Shown one piece after another: positions 31,953-43,571 of a DNA stretch of 64,000 nt. The DNA lies in assembly GCF_000332645.1 (NCBI RefSeq), contig NZ_AMXN01000002.1, positions 434,001 to 498,000 of the forward strand. The letters are read 5' to 3'. The notes below the pieces were generated by a model that had not been told where the DNA came from, searched no databases, and worked only from the letters and a program-made list of their open reading frames with translations. Source of the stretch: Bacillus inaquosorum KCTC 13429 (GTDB lineage Bacteria > Bacillota > Bacilli > Bacillales > Bacillaceae). Position 1 is the first letter of the stretch; each line of letters opens with the position of its first letter. The position numbers were made by a program, and so were the translations under genes.

Positions 31953-33050
31953 TCACACATTAGAAATTGTATTTTCACTCATTATTGCTGCCTTAACTTC
32001 CTCTGTAATGGCCTGAGTGCTGCTGAACTCTTCGCCTCGTGCCAAGTCTCTTGTTCTTTTTCCGGAAGCCAAGACTTTGTTAACCGCATCCTCTACAGCT
32101 TTCGCTTCCTCTTCAAGCCCGAAAGATGTTCTCAAAAGCATTGCCGCTGACAATATGGCCGCGAATGGATTAGCCATCCCTTTGCCGGCTATGTCAGGCG
32201 CGGAGCCATGAACAGGCTCAAACAGATGAAGGCCTGAGCTTGATAGGCTGGCTGACGGGAGCATTCCGAGTGAGCCTGTAAGCATGGACGCTTCATCGCT
32301 TAAAATATCACCGAACATATTTTCAGTCACCACGACATCAAATTGATTCGGCGCATAAATCAGCTGCATGGCCGCGTTATCCACAAGCATGTGCTCCAGC
32401 TTCACATCAGGAAAATCTTTTGCAACGTCTTCAGCCACTTCACGCCAAAGCCTGCTTGATTCAAGTACGTTCGCTTTATCAACAGAGGTCACTTTGCCTT
32501 TTCTGGCTGCCGCCATTTTAAAGCCCTCTCTGATCACGCGTTCAATTTCCGTCCGCTTATAAAACAGCGTATCTACAGCTTCCTGCTCGCCTTCAGTGTT
32601 AACATAGCGTTTGCTCGGCTGGCCGAAATACAAGCCGCCTGTCAGCTCACGGACGATAACAAAATCAACGTTATCTATATATTCTTTTTTCAAAGGCGAA
32701 GCGTCAGAAAGGCTTTCAAACACCTTCACAGGCCGCAAATTCGCAAACAAATCAAGCTGTTTTCTGATGCTGAGCAGCCCTTTTTCAGGTCTCAGCTCCG
32801 AAGGATTTTGATCCCATTTCGGTCCGCCGACAGCGCCAAGCAATATAGCGTCCGCTTTTTTACAAGCCGTAACTGTTTCCTCCGGAAGGGGATTGTTATG
32901 TTCATCAATCGCCGCCCCTCCAATCAGGCCATATTCAAATTCAAATTCATGGTTAAAGCGTTCGGCAACACTTTTCAGTACGTCTGTCGCTGATTCTAAT
33001 ACTTCAGGGCCGATCCCGTCTCCGGGCAATAGAGCAATACGTTTCTTCAA
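31953..33050 (-). CDS. leuB: LeuB, 3-isopropylmalate dehydrogenase
   Basis: 365 residues. The beta-decarboxylating dehydrogenase motifs are present: LLPGDGIGPEV at the N-terminus, the substrate-binding REL-TGGLYFGQP loop, and the metal/NAD region NMFGDILSDEASMLTGSLGMLPSAS. It oxidises and decarboxylates 3-isopropylmalate to 2-ketoisocaproate. It follows leuA by 20 bases. Confidence 0.98.
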   Translation of the reverse strand: MKKRIALLPGDGIGPEVLESATDVLKSVAERFNHEFEFEYGLIGGAAIDEHNNPLPEETVTACKKADAILLGAVGGPKWDQNPSELRPEKGLLSIRKQLDLFANLRPVKVFESLSDASPLKKEYIDNVDFVIVRELTGGLYFGQPSKRYVNTEGEQEAVDTLFYKRTEIERVIREGFKMAAARKGKVTSVDKANVLESSRLWREVAEDVAKDFPDVKLEHMLVDNAAMQLIYAPNQFDVVVTENMFGDILSDEASMLTGSLGMLPSASLSSSGLHLFEPVHGSAPDIAGKGMANPFAAILSAAMLLRTSFGLEEEAKAVEDAVNKVLASGKRTRDLARGEEFSSTQAITEEVKAAIMSENTISNV

Positions 33051-33070
33051 GTTAACCGTTCTCCTTTCTT

Positions 33071-36180
<3,110 letters not shown>

Positions 36181-36184
<4 letters not shown>

Positions 36185-37905
36185 GGTTTCACCCCCACCA
36201 TTTCATGCAGCCCTTTTCCCGGAGCCACCATCGGGAATACTTTTTCTTCGCTGGCAACCCGCACGTCAATGACAACCGGTTCTTTTGATGTTAATGCCTC
36301 TTCCAGCTTTTCTTTCGCTTCCGCTTCGGATGAAATTCTGATGCCTTTAATGCTGTATGCTTCTGACAATTTGACGAAGTCAGGCTGAGAAGCAAATTTA
36401 GACTCTGAATAGCGTTCTTCATAGAAAATTTCTTGCCACTGTCTGACCATTCCGAGACAAGCGTTATTTAAAATCACGACTTTGACGGGAAGATTCAATT
36501 CGCGAATGACATCTAGTTCTTGGAGCGTCATTTGAAAACCGCCGTCTCCGAGTACCGCGACTACAGTAGCATTTCTATCTGCCAGCTGTGCGCCAATCGC
36601 TGCCGGAAGGCCGAATCCCATCGTTCCAAGTCCGCCTGATGTGACCCATTTATCTGCTTTTTGGAACGGATAAAATTGCGCTGACCACATTTGATGCTGG
36701 CCGACATCCGTTGCGACAATGGCCTCGCCATTTGTAAATTGATGAATATATTCAATCAATTTCTGAGGTTTAAAGCCCTCTTCTTCATTATCTACATACC
36801 AGAGCGGGTACTCTTCTTTCCATTCGGCAAGCTGTTTTTTCCATTCGCTTGAATCACTTTGTTTGCCGTCTTGTTTGATCAGCTCTTGGAGGACAATTTT
36901 GCTGTCTCCGACTACAGGAATTTGTGTTTTCATGATTTTTCCGATTTCAGCCGGATCAATATCGATGTGGGCAATCTTTGCATTTCTTGCAAAGTGCTTC
37001 AGGTTTCCTGTGACGCGGTCATCAAAACGGGCGCCGATACTGATTAAAAGATCACAATCATGAAGGGCCATATTGGCTGTATAAGTACCGTGCATTCCGG
37101 CCATTCCAAGGAAAAGCGGATGGTCAGCCGGGAAGCCTCCGAGCCCCAAAAGGGTGTGTGCCACAGGGATTTGCTGCTGCTCTGCATAATTTTTTAATTC
37201 TTCTGACGCTTTTCCGTGCAGTACGCCCGCACCCGCCAGGATCACCGGTTTCTTTGCGCTGCTTACGGCTTCTACAAGCTTGCGGATCTGCAAATAATTC
37301 GGTTCTGTTGTCGGCTGGTATCCCGGGAGATTCATCTCATGATCGTAGCTGAATTCTCCTTCGATTGTTGCTACATCTTTCGGAATATCAATCAGTACAG
37401 GTCCGGGTCTCCCAGTTGTTGCAATATGGAACGCTTCTTTAATAATGCGCGGCAGATCTTCCGGCTGGCGAACCTGGTAGCTGTGTTTTGTCACCGGCAT
37501 GGTAATTCCTAAAATGTCCGCTTCCTGAAATGCATCGCTGCCGATAACGGAGGTCGCTACCTGCCCTGTAAAGACCACTAATGGCAATGAATCAATCATG
37601 GCATCCGCAAGGCCTGTAACGAGGTTTGTCGCCCCCGGACCTGACGTGGCAATGACGACACCAGGTTTTCCAGATACTCTTGCGTATCCTTCCGCTGCAT
37701 GAATCGCACCTTGTTCGTGACGGGGAAGGATATGTACCATCCCTGAATTGTAGAGTTTATCGTAGATCGGAAGCACTGCCCCGCCCGGATAACCGAATAT
37801 CATTTCTACTTTCTCTTTTTTTAATGATTCAATCAGCATTAATGCTCCGCTCATCGTCTGTGTACATTTGGCAGATGCTGAATCCACCTGTACATTAGTC
37901 CCCAT
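36181..37905 (-). CDS. ilvB: IlvB, acetolactate synthase catalytic subunit
   Basis: 574 residues from ATG 37905, with AGGAGG 8 bases upstream; an earlier in-frame ATG nine codons back lies before the ribosome-binding site. It is a thiamine diphosphate enzyme. The catalytic glutamate is in [16 protein letters not shown], and the cofactor motif [29 protein letters not shown] is present. It makes acetolactate for valine and leucine or acetohydroxybutyrate for isoleucine. It is the first gene of the operon behind the T-box. Confidence 0.98.
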
Positions 37906-38387
37906 TTTCAGTTCCTCCTTTTGGATTTTCATCCTCTAAAGATCATCTTTAAATTAGCTTGATAGCTGATTATTCAATAAAAAAAGCCCTTCCGCCCACA
38001 ATCAGCCGCGCAGTGAATGCGATAGCTAAAAGGGGCGAAAAGGCTCTTCTTTCCGCGGTACCACCCTTGTTTACGGCCTTAAAATCGGCCGTCTCATGGA
38101 TATTTCTATCCGCTTTAATAACGAGTGAATCAAGTTCACCCGGCCAAGTCCTACTATGATTTCAGACTGGCACTCTGAGGCGAGTTCACCTTGTAAAGCT
38201 TCACCGGTTCTCAGCTAACCCGGTTCTCTGTGGAAAACTTCAGCAAGGCTACTTATCCTCATCTGCGCTTTTCATATTCAGTCTCCTGAACGGCTTTTCA
38301 GCAGTTCAAGAGGGTCAATTGTTTTTTGATTTTTCAGAATCATATTGCGATCATTTTTGCTTGTGAAGCTTGCGTTTATCTTTTGTT
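37906..38387 (-). promoter_or_regulatory. T-box leader of the ilv-leu operon
   Basis: The T-box core AGGGTGGTACCGCGG lies at 38053-38067 on the minus strand, inside a leader of about 480 bases. The terminator stem AGCCTTTTCGCCC (38045-38033) pairs with GGGCGGAAGGGCT (37997-37985) and ends in seven T; its loop of about 35 bases folds a second small stem (CGCA/TGCG). Uncharged tRNA-Leu is the known effector in B. subtilis; specificity here is inferred from the operon. Confidence 0.93.
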
Positions 38388-38393
38388 GAACTC

Positions 38394-38422
38394 ATATTAC
38401 GCCGCTTTGGACGCAGTGTCAA
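38394..38422 (-). promoter_or_regulatory. Sigma-A promoter of the ilv-leu operon
   Basis: TTGACA (38422-38417) and TAATAT (38399-38394) are separated by 17 bases on the minus strand, a near-consensus promoter feeding the T-box leader. Confidence 0.85.
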
Positions 38423-38435
38423 CAGCATTTTTTAA

Positions 38436-38450
38436 AATTATTAGACAATT
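38436..38450. promoter_or_regulatory. Candidate CodY site upstream of ilvB
   Basis: On the minus strand AATTGTCTAATAATT matches the CodY consensus AATTTTCWGAAAATT at 12 of 15 positions. It lies just upstream of the -35 box. CodY is a known repressor of ilv-leu in B. subtilis. Confidence 0.55.
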
Positions 38451-38469
38451 TTGATTAATCAATCTATAT

Positions 38470-38483
38470 TGTATACGCTTTCA
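38470..38483. promoter_or_regulatory. CcpA cre site upstream of ilvB
   Basis: On the minus strand TGAAAGCGTATACA matches the cre consensus TGWAANCGNTNWCA with one mismatch. It is centred about 90 bases upstream of the expected transcript start, where CcpA activates ilv-leu in B. subtilis. Confidence 0.7.
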
Positions 38484-38719
38484 TTATTGGTATGTAAGGA
38501 ATTGCAAATGTTAAAAGTTTTTATAATTTTTTTATTAATCTATCAAGGATACACCAGAATTTTTCAATCTGATATAAACATGTCATAAAATATGACGTGC
38601 TATTATTTCGATGAGATATATGTATGAAAGATCATCTTGCAAACATTTTCAATTCGGATAGGCTCTTTCATCAATTCCCGGCATAGACTGGTGATATCTT
38701 GCATAGAAAAGGTGATACG
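38484..38719. other. AT-rich intergenic region between ilvB and ysnD
   Basis: This stretch separates the two divergent genes. It is AT-rich and probably holds further control sites of ilvB (TnrA is known there in B. subtilis) and the ysnD promoter. A CATAGACTG at 38682-38690 is one base from the sigma-K -10 consensus, but I see no convincing -35. Nothing else is clear. Confidence 0.4.
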
Positions 38720-39049
38720 ATGAATAAATCATTAGCAGACATCCAAGGATTCCCCGGAGGTTTTCCAAGCTTTCCGCAGCCATATTATCCGACGGCTCCT
38801 GCCTTTTATCAGCAAAGCTATCAGCCGTTTGGAGGCTATGGATACGGACAGCCGTACAGCCAGGCATACAACCCGCTAAGCACTCCATCTGCTATGATGT
38901 ACTCCTCATTTCCATATGCTTCAGGATTTTACGGACAGCAATTTGCAGGTGGCGGCTATAGCAGCCATGGCGGCGGTTTCAGTATCCCGGCAACGCACGC
39001 CGGCGGATTCAGCGGAGCAGCCGGTGTACACGGAGGCTTTAGATATTAA
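38720..39049 (+). CDS. ysnD: YsnD, probable spore coat protein
   Basis: 109 residues from ATG 38720, preceded by AAAGGTGAT; the open frame begins seven codons upstream. The protein is rich in glycine, tyrosine, proline, serine and phenylalanine ([29 protein letters not shown]), the composition of outer coat proteins. I recall YsnD as a spore coat protein. It has no membrane segment or enzyme motif. A terminator follows directly. Confidence 0.85.
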   Translation: MNKSLADIQGFPGGFPSFPQPYYPTAPAFYQQSYQPFGGYGYGQPYSQAYNPLSTPSAMMYSSFPYASGFYGQQFAGGGYSSHGGGFSIPATHAGGFSGAAGVHGGFRY

Positions 39050-39061
39050 AGAAAACCACAA

Positions 39062-39093
39062 GGGGCCGAACATCTATTTCGGCTCTTTTTTTT
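39062..39093 (+). terminator. Terminator after ysnD
   Basis: GAGCCGAA-type stem: GGGCCGAA pairs with TTCGGCTC (with a wobble) around a short loop, followed by eight or more T. Confidence 0.85.
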
Positions 39094-39236
39094 GCTTTGA
39101 AACGTCTTATCATTCTAAACAATAATCCCATACTGTCAGATTTTCTGTCTTTCTATTTGGAAACAGGACGGAATATGATTAAGATGAAATGAAAATACGT
39201 TCTGCAAATCAACAAGTTTCTGAGGAGGAACTAGAA

Positions 39237-39692
39237 TTGTATATAAAAATAGATGATTTAACTGGACATCAAGTGATCTCACTTGTGAAGGAGCATTTAC
39301 ATAGTATGACACTCATGTCCCCGCCCGAAAGCATCCATGCCTTAGGCTTAGAAAGACTGAGAAAGCCTGAAATAACATTTTGGAGCGCATGGGAGGGAGA
39401 TGAACTAGCCGGCTGCGGAGCGCTTAAAGAACTGGACAGCCGGCACGGAGAAATCAAATCAATGCGGACGTCTGCATCCCATTTAAGAAAAGGCGTTGCC
39501 AAACAAGTTCTTCAGCATATCCTAGAGGAGGCTGGGAAGCGAGGCTATGAGCGGTTAAGCTTAGAAACGGGTTCAATGGCATCATTTGAGCCGGCAAGAA
39601 AATTGTATGAAAGCTTCGGTTTTCAGTACTGTGAACCGTTTGCAGACTATGTTGAAGATCCGAACAGTGTGTTTATGACGAAGAAGCTGTGA
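39237..39692 (+). CDS. ysnE: YsnE, GNAT-family N-acetyltransferase
   Basis: 151 residues from TTG 39237, chosen because GAGGAGG lies 8 bases upstream and the length matches B. subtilis YsnE; an ATG 16 codons earlier (39189) is in frame but lacks a ribosome-binding site. GNAT motif A is KSMRTSASHLRKGVAKQVLQH, the acetyl-CoA pyrophosphate loop. In Bacillus plant-associated strains YsnE has been linked to indole-3-acetic acid production; the true substrate is not known. Confidence 0.9.
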   Translation: MYIKIDDLTGHQVISLVKEHLHSMTLMSPPESIHALGLERLRKPEITFWSAWEGDELAGCGALKELDSRHGEIKSMRTSASHLRKGVAKQVLQHILEEAGKRGYERLSLETGSMASFEPARKLYESFGFQYCEPFADYVEDPNSVFMTKKL

Positions 39693-39792
39693 GATATTTT
39701 TATGAGAGTAGATAAGCGCAGAAGGAATTCTGTCTATCTCTTATATAAATTTCATTAGTTTTCCCTGCTAAAATTTAATAGAGTAAGTCAAC

Positions 39793-39825
39793 AAAAACCA
39801 TCCAGCATTGCACTGGATGGTTTCT
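39793..39825. terminator. Terminator between ysnE and the kelch gene
   Basis: AAACCATCCAG and CTGGATGGTTT form a perfect 11-base stem with a 7-base loop, with A-rich and T-rich flanks. It can serve both convergent genes. Confidence 0.85.
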
Positions 39826-39833
39826 GTATGATT

Positions 39834-41138
39834 TTATTTATATTTATTTACTTCGTACATTAAAATGTTTTTAAACACAACATAATCCTTTTTACTTTCA
39901 AAAGGCCCTTTGTTGTTGTCATGCTCATCTATTTCATAAAAGCCTGGTCCCTCTCCAGCATCACGCTGCTTGTACCATTTGAGGAATCCGTTCACTTCTT
40001 TCATAGACAGCTGATATTCTTTTTGCAAACCGTTTACCATGGTGACAACAAGAAGGGCGTCTCCGTCTTCTGCTGAGTTATCCTCAGAAGGGGTTGTTGA
40101 TCCTTTGTCTATATCTCCTGAATTGCCTTCAGAAGGGGTTGTTGATCCATTATCCTTATCTCCCGGAGTATCCTCCGAATCGGATGGTATGTTTAAATCC
40201 TTTAACGAAATAGATATAACTGATTTAATTTTAGAATTTGCATATCCACCAACAAAACTTGATGTCTCCTCCCTTCCACCGATGACGTAAAGCGTATCAT
40301 CAATAATGGCAGAAGAATGCGCCATTCTGTATAGTTCTTTCGGATTTGTCACTGCTGTAGCTGATTGACTTTTAGGATCGTACACCTTAATTCGGTTTAC
40401 ACCTCCAGTCATCAGAATTTTTCCTTTGTAAGCAAGAGCAGAATAATACCCTGCTGTGAATCCGGTACCATTTTTTACCCACGTATCTTTTTCTGGATCA
40501 TAAACATAAACGATTTGGGGAATATAATGCGTTCCGCCAAGTAAATATAGTTTATTATCAATTACTGCTGTAGAAGCTCCAGTTACTTCATAATTTTTTA
40601 ATGTCTGTTTTTTCTCCCATTTCTTCGTTTCGAGATCATAACTGTAAGTGGTTCCATCAAACCTATTTTCAAAGCCTACCACGTAAATTTTCTTCCCTAT
40701 AACTTCAGCGTATATTTGATAGGCTGGAACCTTTTTTTCAAAGGGTAGGTCATCCAGTTTTTCCCACGTATCTTTTTTTGGATCATATGCTTCTATTGTG
40801 TTGACGGCTCCATCGTTTGACATTCCACCCAAGACATAAATTTTCCCATCCACAGTAACTGATGCAGCTCCCCCCCTTGCTGTGGGCATGTCGGCTTTTC
40901 TTGTCCATTCATTTGTTTTAGGATCATAGACAAACGTTTGATTCCCATAAGTACCTGGTTTTACTGTTCCGCCACCTATCATATATATCTTTCCATCTAC
41001 TACACCGCTGCTTGCGCCGACACGCGGCTCAGGCAAATCTGCTCTTTCTTTCCATTCAACTGTTTCCGCGCTAACTGTTTGGAGCGATTGAAACAGCGTC
41101 ATAACGAATATAAAAAAAACAACGAACCATTTTTTCAA
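39834..41138 (-). CDS. Secreted kelch-repeat protein with C-terminal module, function unknown
   Basis: 434 residues from TTG 41138, preceded by AAAGGAG at 8 bases. A signal peptide is clear (KKWFVVFFIFVMTLFQ, cleavage after VSA, A24). About residues 30-312 hold six kelch-type repeats, each with G-K-IY-x-x-GG and YDPK-x-x-W signatures, expected to form a beta-propeller. A Ser/Thr/Asp/Gly-rich linker (318-358) with a 15-residue repeat follows, and then a separate C-terminal domain (360-434: ALLVVTMVNG ... KGPFESKKDYVVF). No sortase motif or membrane anchor is seen, so it is secreted or wall-associated. The DNA looks more AT-rich than the neighbours, and I do not remember this gene between ysnE and ysnF in B. 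subtilis 168. Confidence 0.85.
   Translation of the reverse strand: MKKWFVVFFIFVMTLFQSLQTVSAETVEWKERADLPEPRVGASSGVVDGKIYMIGGGTVKPGTYGNQTFVYDPKTNEWTRKADMPTARGGAASVTVDGKIYVLGGMSNDGAVNTIEAYDPKKDTWEKLDDLPFEKKVPAYQIYAEVIGKKIYVVGFENRFDGTTYSYDLETKKWEKKQTLKNYEVTGASTAVIDNKLYLLGGTHYIPQIVYVYDPEKDTWVKNGTGFTAGYYSALAYKGKILMTGGVNRIKVYDPKSQSATAVTNPKELYRMAHSSAIIDDTLYVIGGREETSSFVGGYANSKIKSVISISLKDLNIPSDSEDTPGDKDNGSTTPSEGNSGDIDKGSTTPSEDNSAEDGDALLVVTMVNGLQKEYQLSMKEVNGFLKWYKQRDAGEGPGFYEIDEHDNNKGPFESKKDYVVFKNILMYEVNKYK
40084..40148 (-). repeat. Direct repeat in the kelch gene linker
   Basis: TCAGAAGGGGTTGTTGATCC occurs at 40084-40103 and again at 40129-40148, a 45-base period. In protein it gives two copies of GSTTPSE with a spacer, part of the flexible linker between the propeller and the C-terminal domain. 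Confidence 0.9.
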
Positions 41139-41282
41139 AAGAAAACACTCCTTTATTTAATTGTTTCACATAACAAATATCGGCATGGCTATAAATTTTT
41201 TCATATCTTTTCCTGTATATTCATTTTTCAGGAAATTCTATAATAAAAGTTTTCTCTAAAAAACTCGGATGTTTTCAATCTT

Positions 41283-41307
41283 GTTTATTTTAAAGAGCAA
41301 CGGGAAT
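41283..41307 (+). promoter_or_regulatory. Sigma-B promoter of ysnF
   Basis: GTTTAT (41283-41288) and GGGAAT (41302-41307) are separated by 13 bases, close to the sigma-B consensus GTTTAA-N12-14-GGGTAT. It lies about 50 bases upstream of ysnF, a known general stress gene. Confidence 0.8.
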
Positions 41308-41358
41308 TAAAGACGACATGAACGATAAAATTCAAAATGAATATAGGAGGAGATTGAT

Positions 41359-42171
41359 ATGAAAAATATAATTGGTGTATACGAAACTCCGCAGGAAACC
41401 ATCGCAGCAATTGAAGGCTTATTAACAAAAGGGTATGATTCTGACGACATTTCTGTTGTGACAAGCCGTCGAGATACAGATTATCTTGAATCACGCACAG
41501 GAACAGAAGTCAATCAGGCCATCGATGCACATGAGGGCGATTCTGAATCTTTTTTCGATAAACTGAAAGATTATTTCACAATGGATGATACTGCTGCACA
41601 TAGCAAGGCATTATCCGATTTGGATATCACAACTGACGAAATCGACAAGTATCAAGAGGATCTGGATGACGGAAAACTCCTTGTGGCCGTTGATACAGAT
41701 GCAGATGTAAATACTCCTATTGATATTTCAGGCGGCTTTTCAAGCACAAATGAAATGGCGGATTATACAACGAAAGAAGAAAAAACCATGCCGCTGCGCG
41801 AAGAACAGCTAAAAGTCGGTAAGGAAGACGTTCAAACTGGAGAAGTAGAGATAGGAAAAGAAGTGAAAACAGAACAAAGAGATATGGACATCCCAGTGAG
41901 ACACGATGAAATTTATGTTGAACGCCGCCCAGTGGATGAAAACACAACGGACGCTTCTCCTGTCAATGATTCAGAAACGGTCAGAGTTCCAATCGTTGAG
42001 GAAAAGCTGGAAGTGACTAAAAAACCGGTTGTCACTGATGAAGTAGTTGTTGGAAAACGTACTGTTGAAGAAAATGAACATATTTCTGAAACTGTGAAGA
42101 AAGAAGAACCTCGCCTGAATAAAGAAGGAAAAGTTGACGGCTTGGATGATGATCCGTTAAATAACAAATAA
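41359..42171 (+). CDS. ysnF: YsnF, general stress protein with YflT-like and DUF2382 domains
   Basis: 270 residues. The N-terminal part (about 1-105, IIGVYETPQETIAAIEGLLTKGYDSDDISVV) resembles the YflT/GsiB-type heat-induced domain. The C-terminal half (about 145-250) is a DUF2382 domain with paired motifs (LREEQLKVGKEDVQTGEVEIGK and related). It is strongly acidic and hydrophilic. A sigma-B promoter drives it. The biochemical role is unknown. A terminator shared with the tRNA gene follows. Confidence 0.93.
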   Translation: MKNIIGVYETPQETIAAIEGLLTKGYDSDDISVVTSRRDTDYLESRTGTEVNQAIDAHEGDSESFFDKLKDYFTMDDTAAHSKALSDLDITTDEIDKYQEDLDDGKLLVAVDTDADVNTPIDISGGFSSTNEMADYTTKEEKTMPLREEQLKVGKEDVQTGEVEIGKEVKTEQRDMDIPVRHDEIYVERRPVDENTTDASPVNDSETVRVPIVEEKLEVTKKPVVTDEVVVGKRTVEENEHISETVKKEEPRLNKEGKVDGLDDDPLNNK

Positions 42172-42190
42172 AAATTATAAACCGACAACA

Positions 42191-42224
42191 AAAAACCTCA
42201 AATCCTTAAGGATTTGAGGTTTTT
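42191..42224. terminator. Bidirectional terminator between ysnF and tRNA-Arg
   Basis: AAAAACCTCAAATCCTT and AAGGATTTGAGGTTTTT are exact reverse complements, giving a 34-base palindrome with T-runs on both strands. It ends both ysnF and the tRNA transcript. Confidence 0.92.
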
Positions 42225-42233
42225 CTTTTGGTA

Positions 42234-42307
<74 letters not shown>

Positions 42308-42354
42308 ATGTTTTGTTTTTTCGTTTTTCGCTTTAACTATCAGCGACAAGATTT

Positions 42355-42383
42355 ATTATATATGGGATGCAACAATAAGTCAA
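42355..42383 (-). promoter_or_regulatory. Sigma-A promoter of tRNA-Arg
   Basis: TTGACT (42383-42378) and TATAAT (42360-42355) are separated by 17 bases on the minus strand, a near-consensus promoter about 45 bases before the mature tRNA end. Confidence 0.85.
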
Positions 42384-42402
42384 CGGTTTTTTAGAATTTT
42401 TT

Positions 42403-42432
42403 TCATGAGGAAGAAAATTTTCTTCCTCATGA
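42403..42432. repeat. 30-bp perfect palindrome after ysnB
   Basis: TCATGAGGAAGAAAA and TTTTCTTCCTCATGA are exact reverse complements with no loop bases. It starts 5 bases after the ysnB stop codon on the minus strand. A run of A, not T, follows on that strand, so it is not a standard terminator. It may still act as a 3' stabiliser or weak terminator. Confidence 0.8.
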
Positions 42433-42437
42433 CATTT

Positions 42438-42947
42438 TCATAGTGTGACTCGGTTTTGCAGATCCTCAATTTCATGGCCTGCTTGGTCGTAAAAACGCAC
42501 GGTTGCGGCATCATTTTCTAATGTCAGTATAGCATAGCTTTCTGTCCTGCGCACCCTCGGAAGGCGGATGCTGCCAGGGTTAATCATCAGTTTTCCGCGC
42601 AGCACTTCGCTTCCCGCGATGTGCGAATGCCCGAAGCAGATGATATCCGCTCCGAGCTCCTCTGCACGATAGTATACGTTTAACAAGGTTTGTTTTATAC
42701 CATGAAGGTGGCCGTGCGTGACCAGTATTTTTTTTGAACCGGCAGTCAGAAGAAGCTCGTCCTTAAAATTGCCGGTGAAATCGCAATTGCCTTTTACAAC
42801 CTCATAAGAATCCAATGCGGGATGCCCGGTTTCAAGCTCAGAGTCTCCGCAGTGAATCATGAGATCAACTTCTGCTTCATGTCGTTTCGCGATGGTTTGG
42901 AGTTCTTCTTCAAGCCCATGGCTGTCACTGATAATCAGCACGTTCAT
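42438..42947 (-). CDS. ysnB: YsnB, calcineurin-like phosphoesterase (MJ0936 family)
   Basis: 169 residues from ATG 42947 (MNVLIISDSHG), preceded by AAGGAGG; a TTG two codons upstream is less likely. Metallophosphoesterase motifs are visible: ISDSHG, IHCGDSE, VKGNCD, THGHLHG and FGHSHIAG. Such proteins hydrolyse phosphodiesters; the in vivo substrate of YsnB is not known. It follows ysnA by 15 bases in an rph-ysnA-ysnB operon. Confidence 0.93.
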   Translation of the reverse strand: MNVLIISDSHGLEEELQTIAKRHEAEVDLMIHCGDSELETGHPALDSYEVVKGNCDFTGNFKDELLLTAGSKKILVTHGHLHGIKQTLLNVYYRAEELGADIICFGHSHIAGSEVLRGKLMINPGSIRLPRVRRTESYAILTLENDAATVRFYDQAGHEIEDLQNRVTL

Positions 42948-42962
42948 GTACAAGCTTCCTCC

Positions 42963-43550
42963 TTATGCCTCCAAAAGCTTAGACAGCTTTTTAAGCGCGT
43001 CAGCCCTATGGCTGATTTTATTTTTTTCATCACTTGTCAGTTCAGCCATTGTCTTATCTTTATCTTTCACGATAAAGATCGGGTCATAGCCAAAGCCGTA
43101 TTCCCCTCTCGGTTCTTCAGCAATATACCCTTCAACATGGCCTTCGACTGTTTTTGTTTCCTCTCCAGGGATACTCACAGCCAGCGCGCAGCGGAAACGG
43201 GCCGTGCGCTGTTCTTTTTCGATTCCTTTCAGCTCACTAAGAACTTTATCGATATTTGCCTGATCGTCTTTCTGTTCCCCTGCATAGCGGGCAGAATAAA
43301 CGCCGGGTCTGCCTCCAAGATTATCGATGGAAAGACCGGAGTCGTCCGCAATCACTATTTTGTTCACTGCTTTGGCAACAGCTTCTGCTTTCAGAATGGC
43401 ATTTTCTTCAAACGTATGGCCTGTTTCCTTAATTTCTTCAGTGAATCCAATTTCAGCTAACGATTTGACATCATAGCCTTTTGGCTCAAGGATTTCTTTA
43501 AATTCCTTTACTTTTCCCGGATTATGTGTCGCAATAATTGCTTCTTTCAT
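42963..43550 (-). CDS. ysnA: YsnA, non-canonical purine NTP pyrophosphatase (RdgB/HAM1 family)
   Basis: 195 residues from ATG 43550 with AAAGG upstream; a TTG three codons earlier (43559) is possible and would give the 198 residues usually annotated. Family motifs are [15 protein letters not shown] at the N-terminus, [24 protein letters not shown] and [10 protein letters not shown]. It removes dITP and XTP from the nucleotide pool. It follows rph, a common pairing in Bacteria. Confidence 0.94.
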   Translation of the reverse strand: MKEAIIATHNPGKVKEFKEILEPKGYDVKSLAEIGFTEEIKETGHTFEENAILKAEAVAKAVNKIVIADDSGLSIDNLGGRPGVYSARYAGEQKDDQANIDKVLSELKGIEKEQRTARFRCALAVSIPGEETKTVEGHVEGYIAEEPRGEYGFGYDPIFIVKDKDKTMAELTSDEKNKISHRADALKKLSKLLEA

Positions 43551-43571
43551 GATGATCAAGCCTTTCTGTCT

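Noticed and set aside
37959-38159. ORF on the plus strand
   Set aside because: It covers the ilv-leu T-box and terminator; RNA structure explains the sequence.
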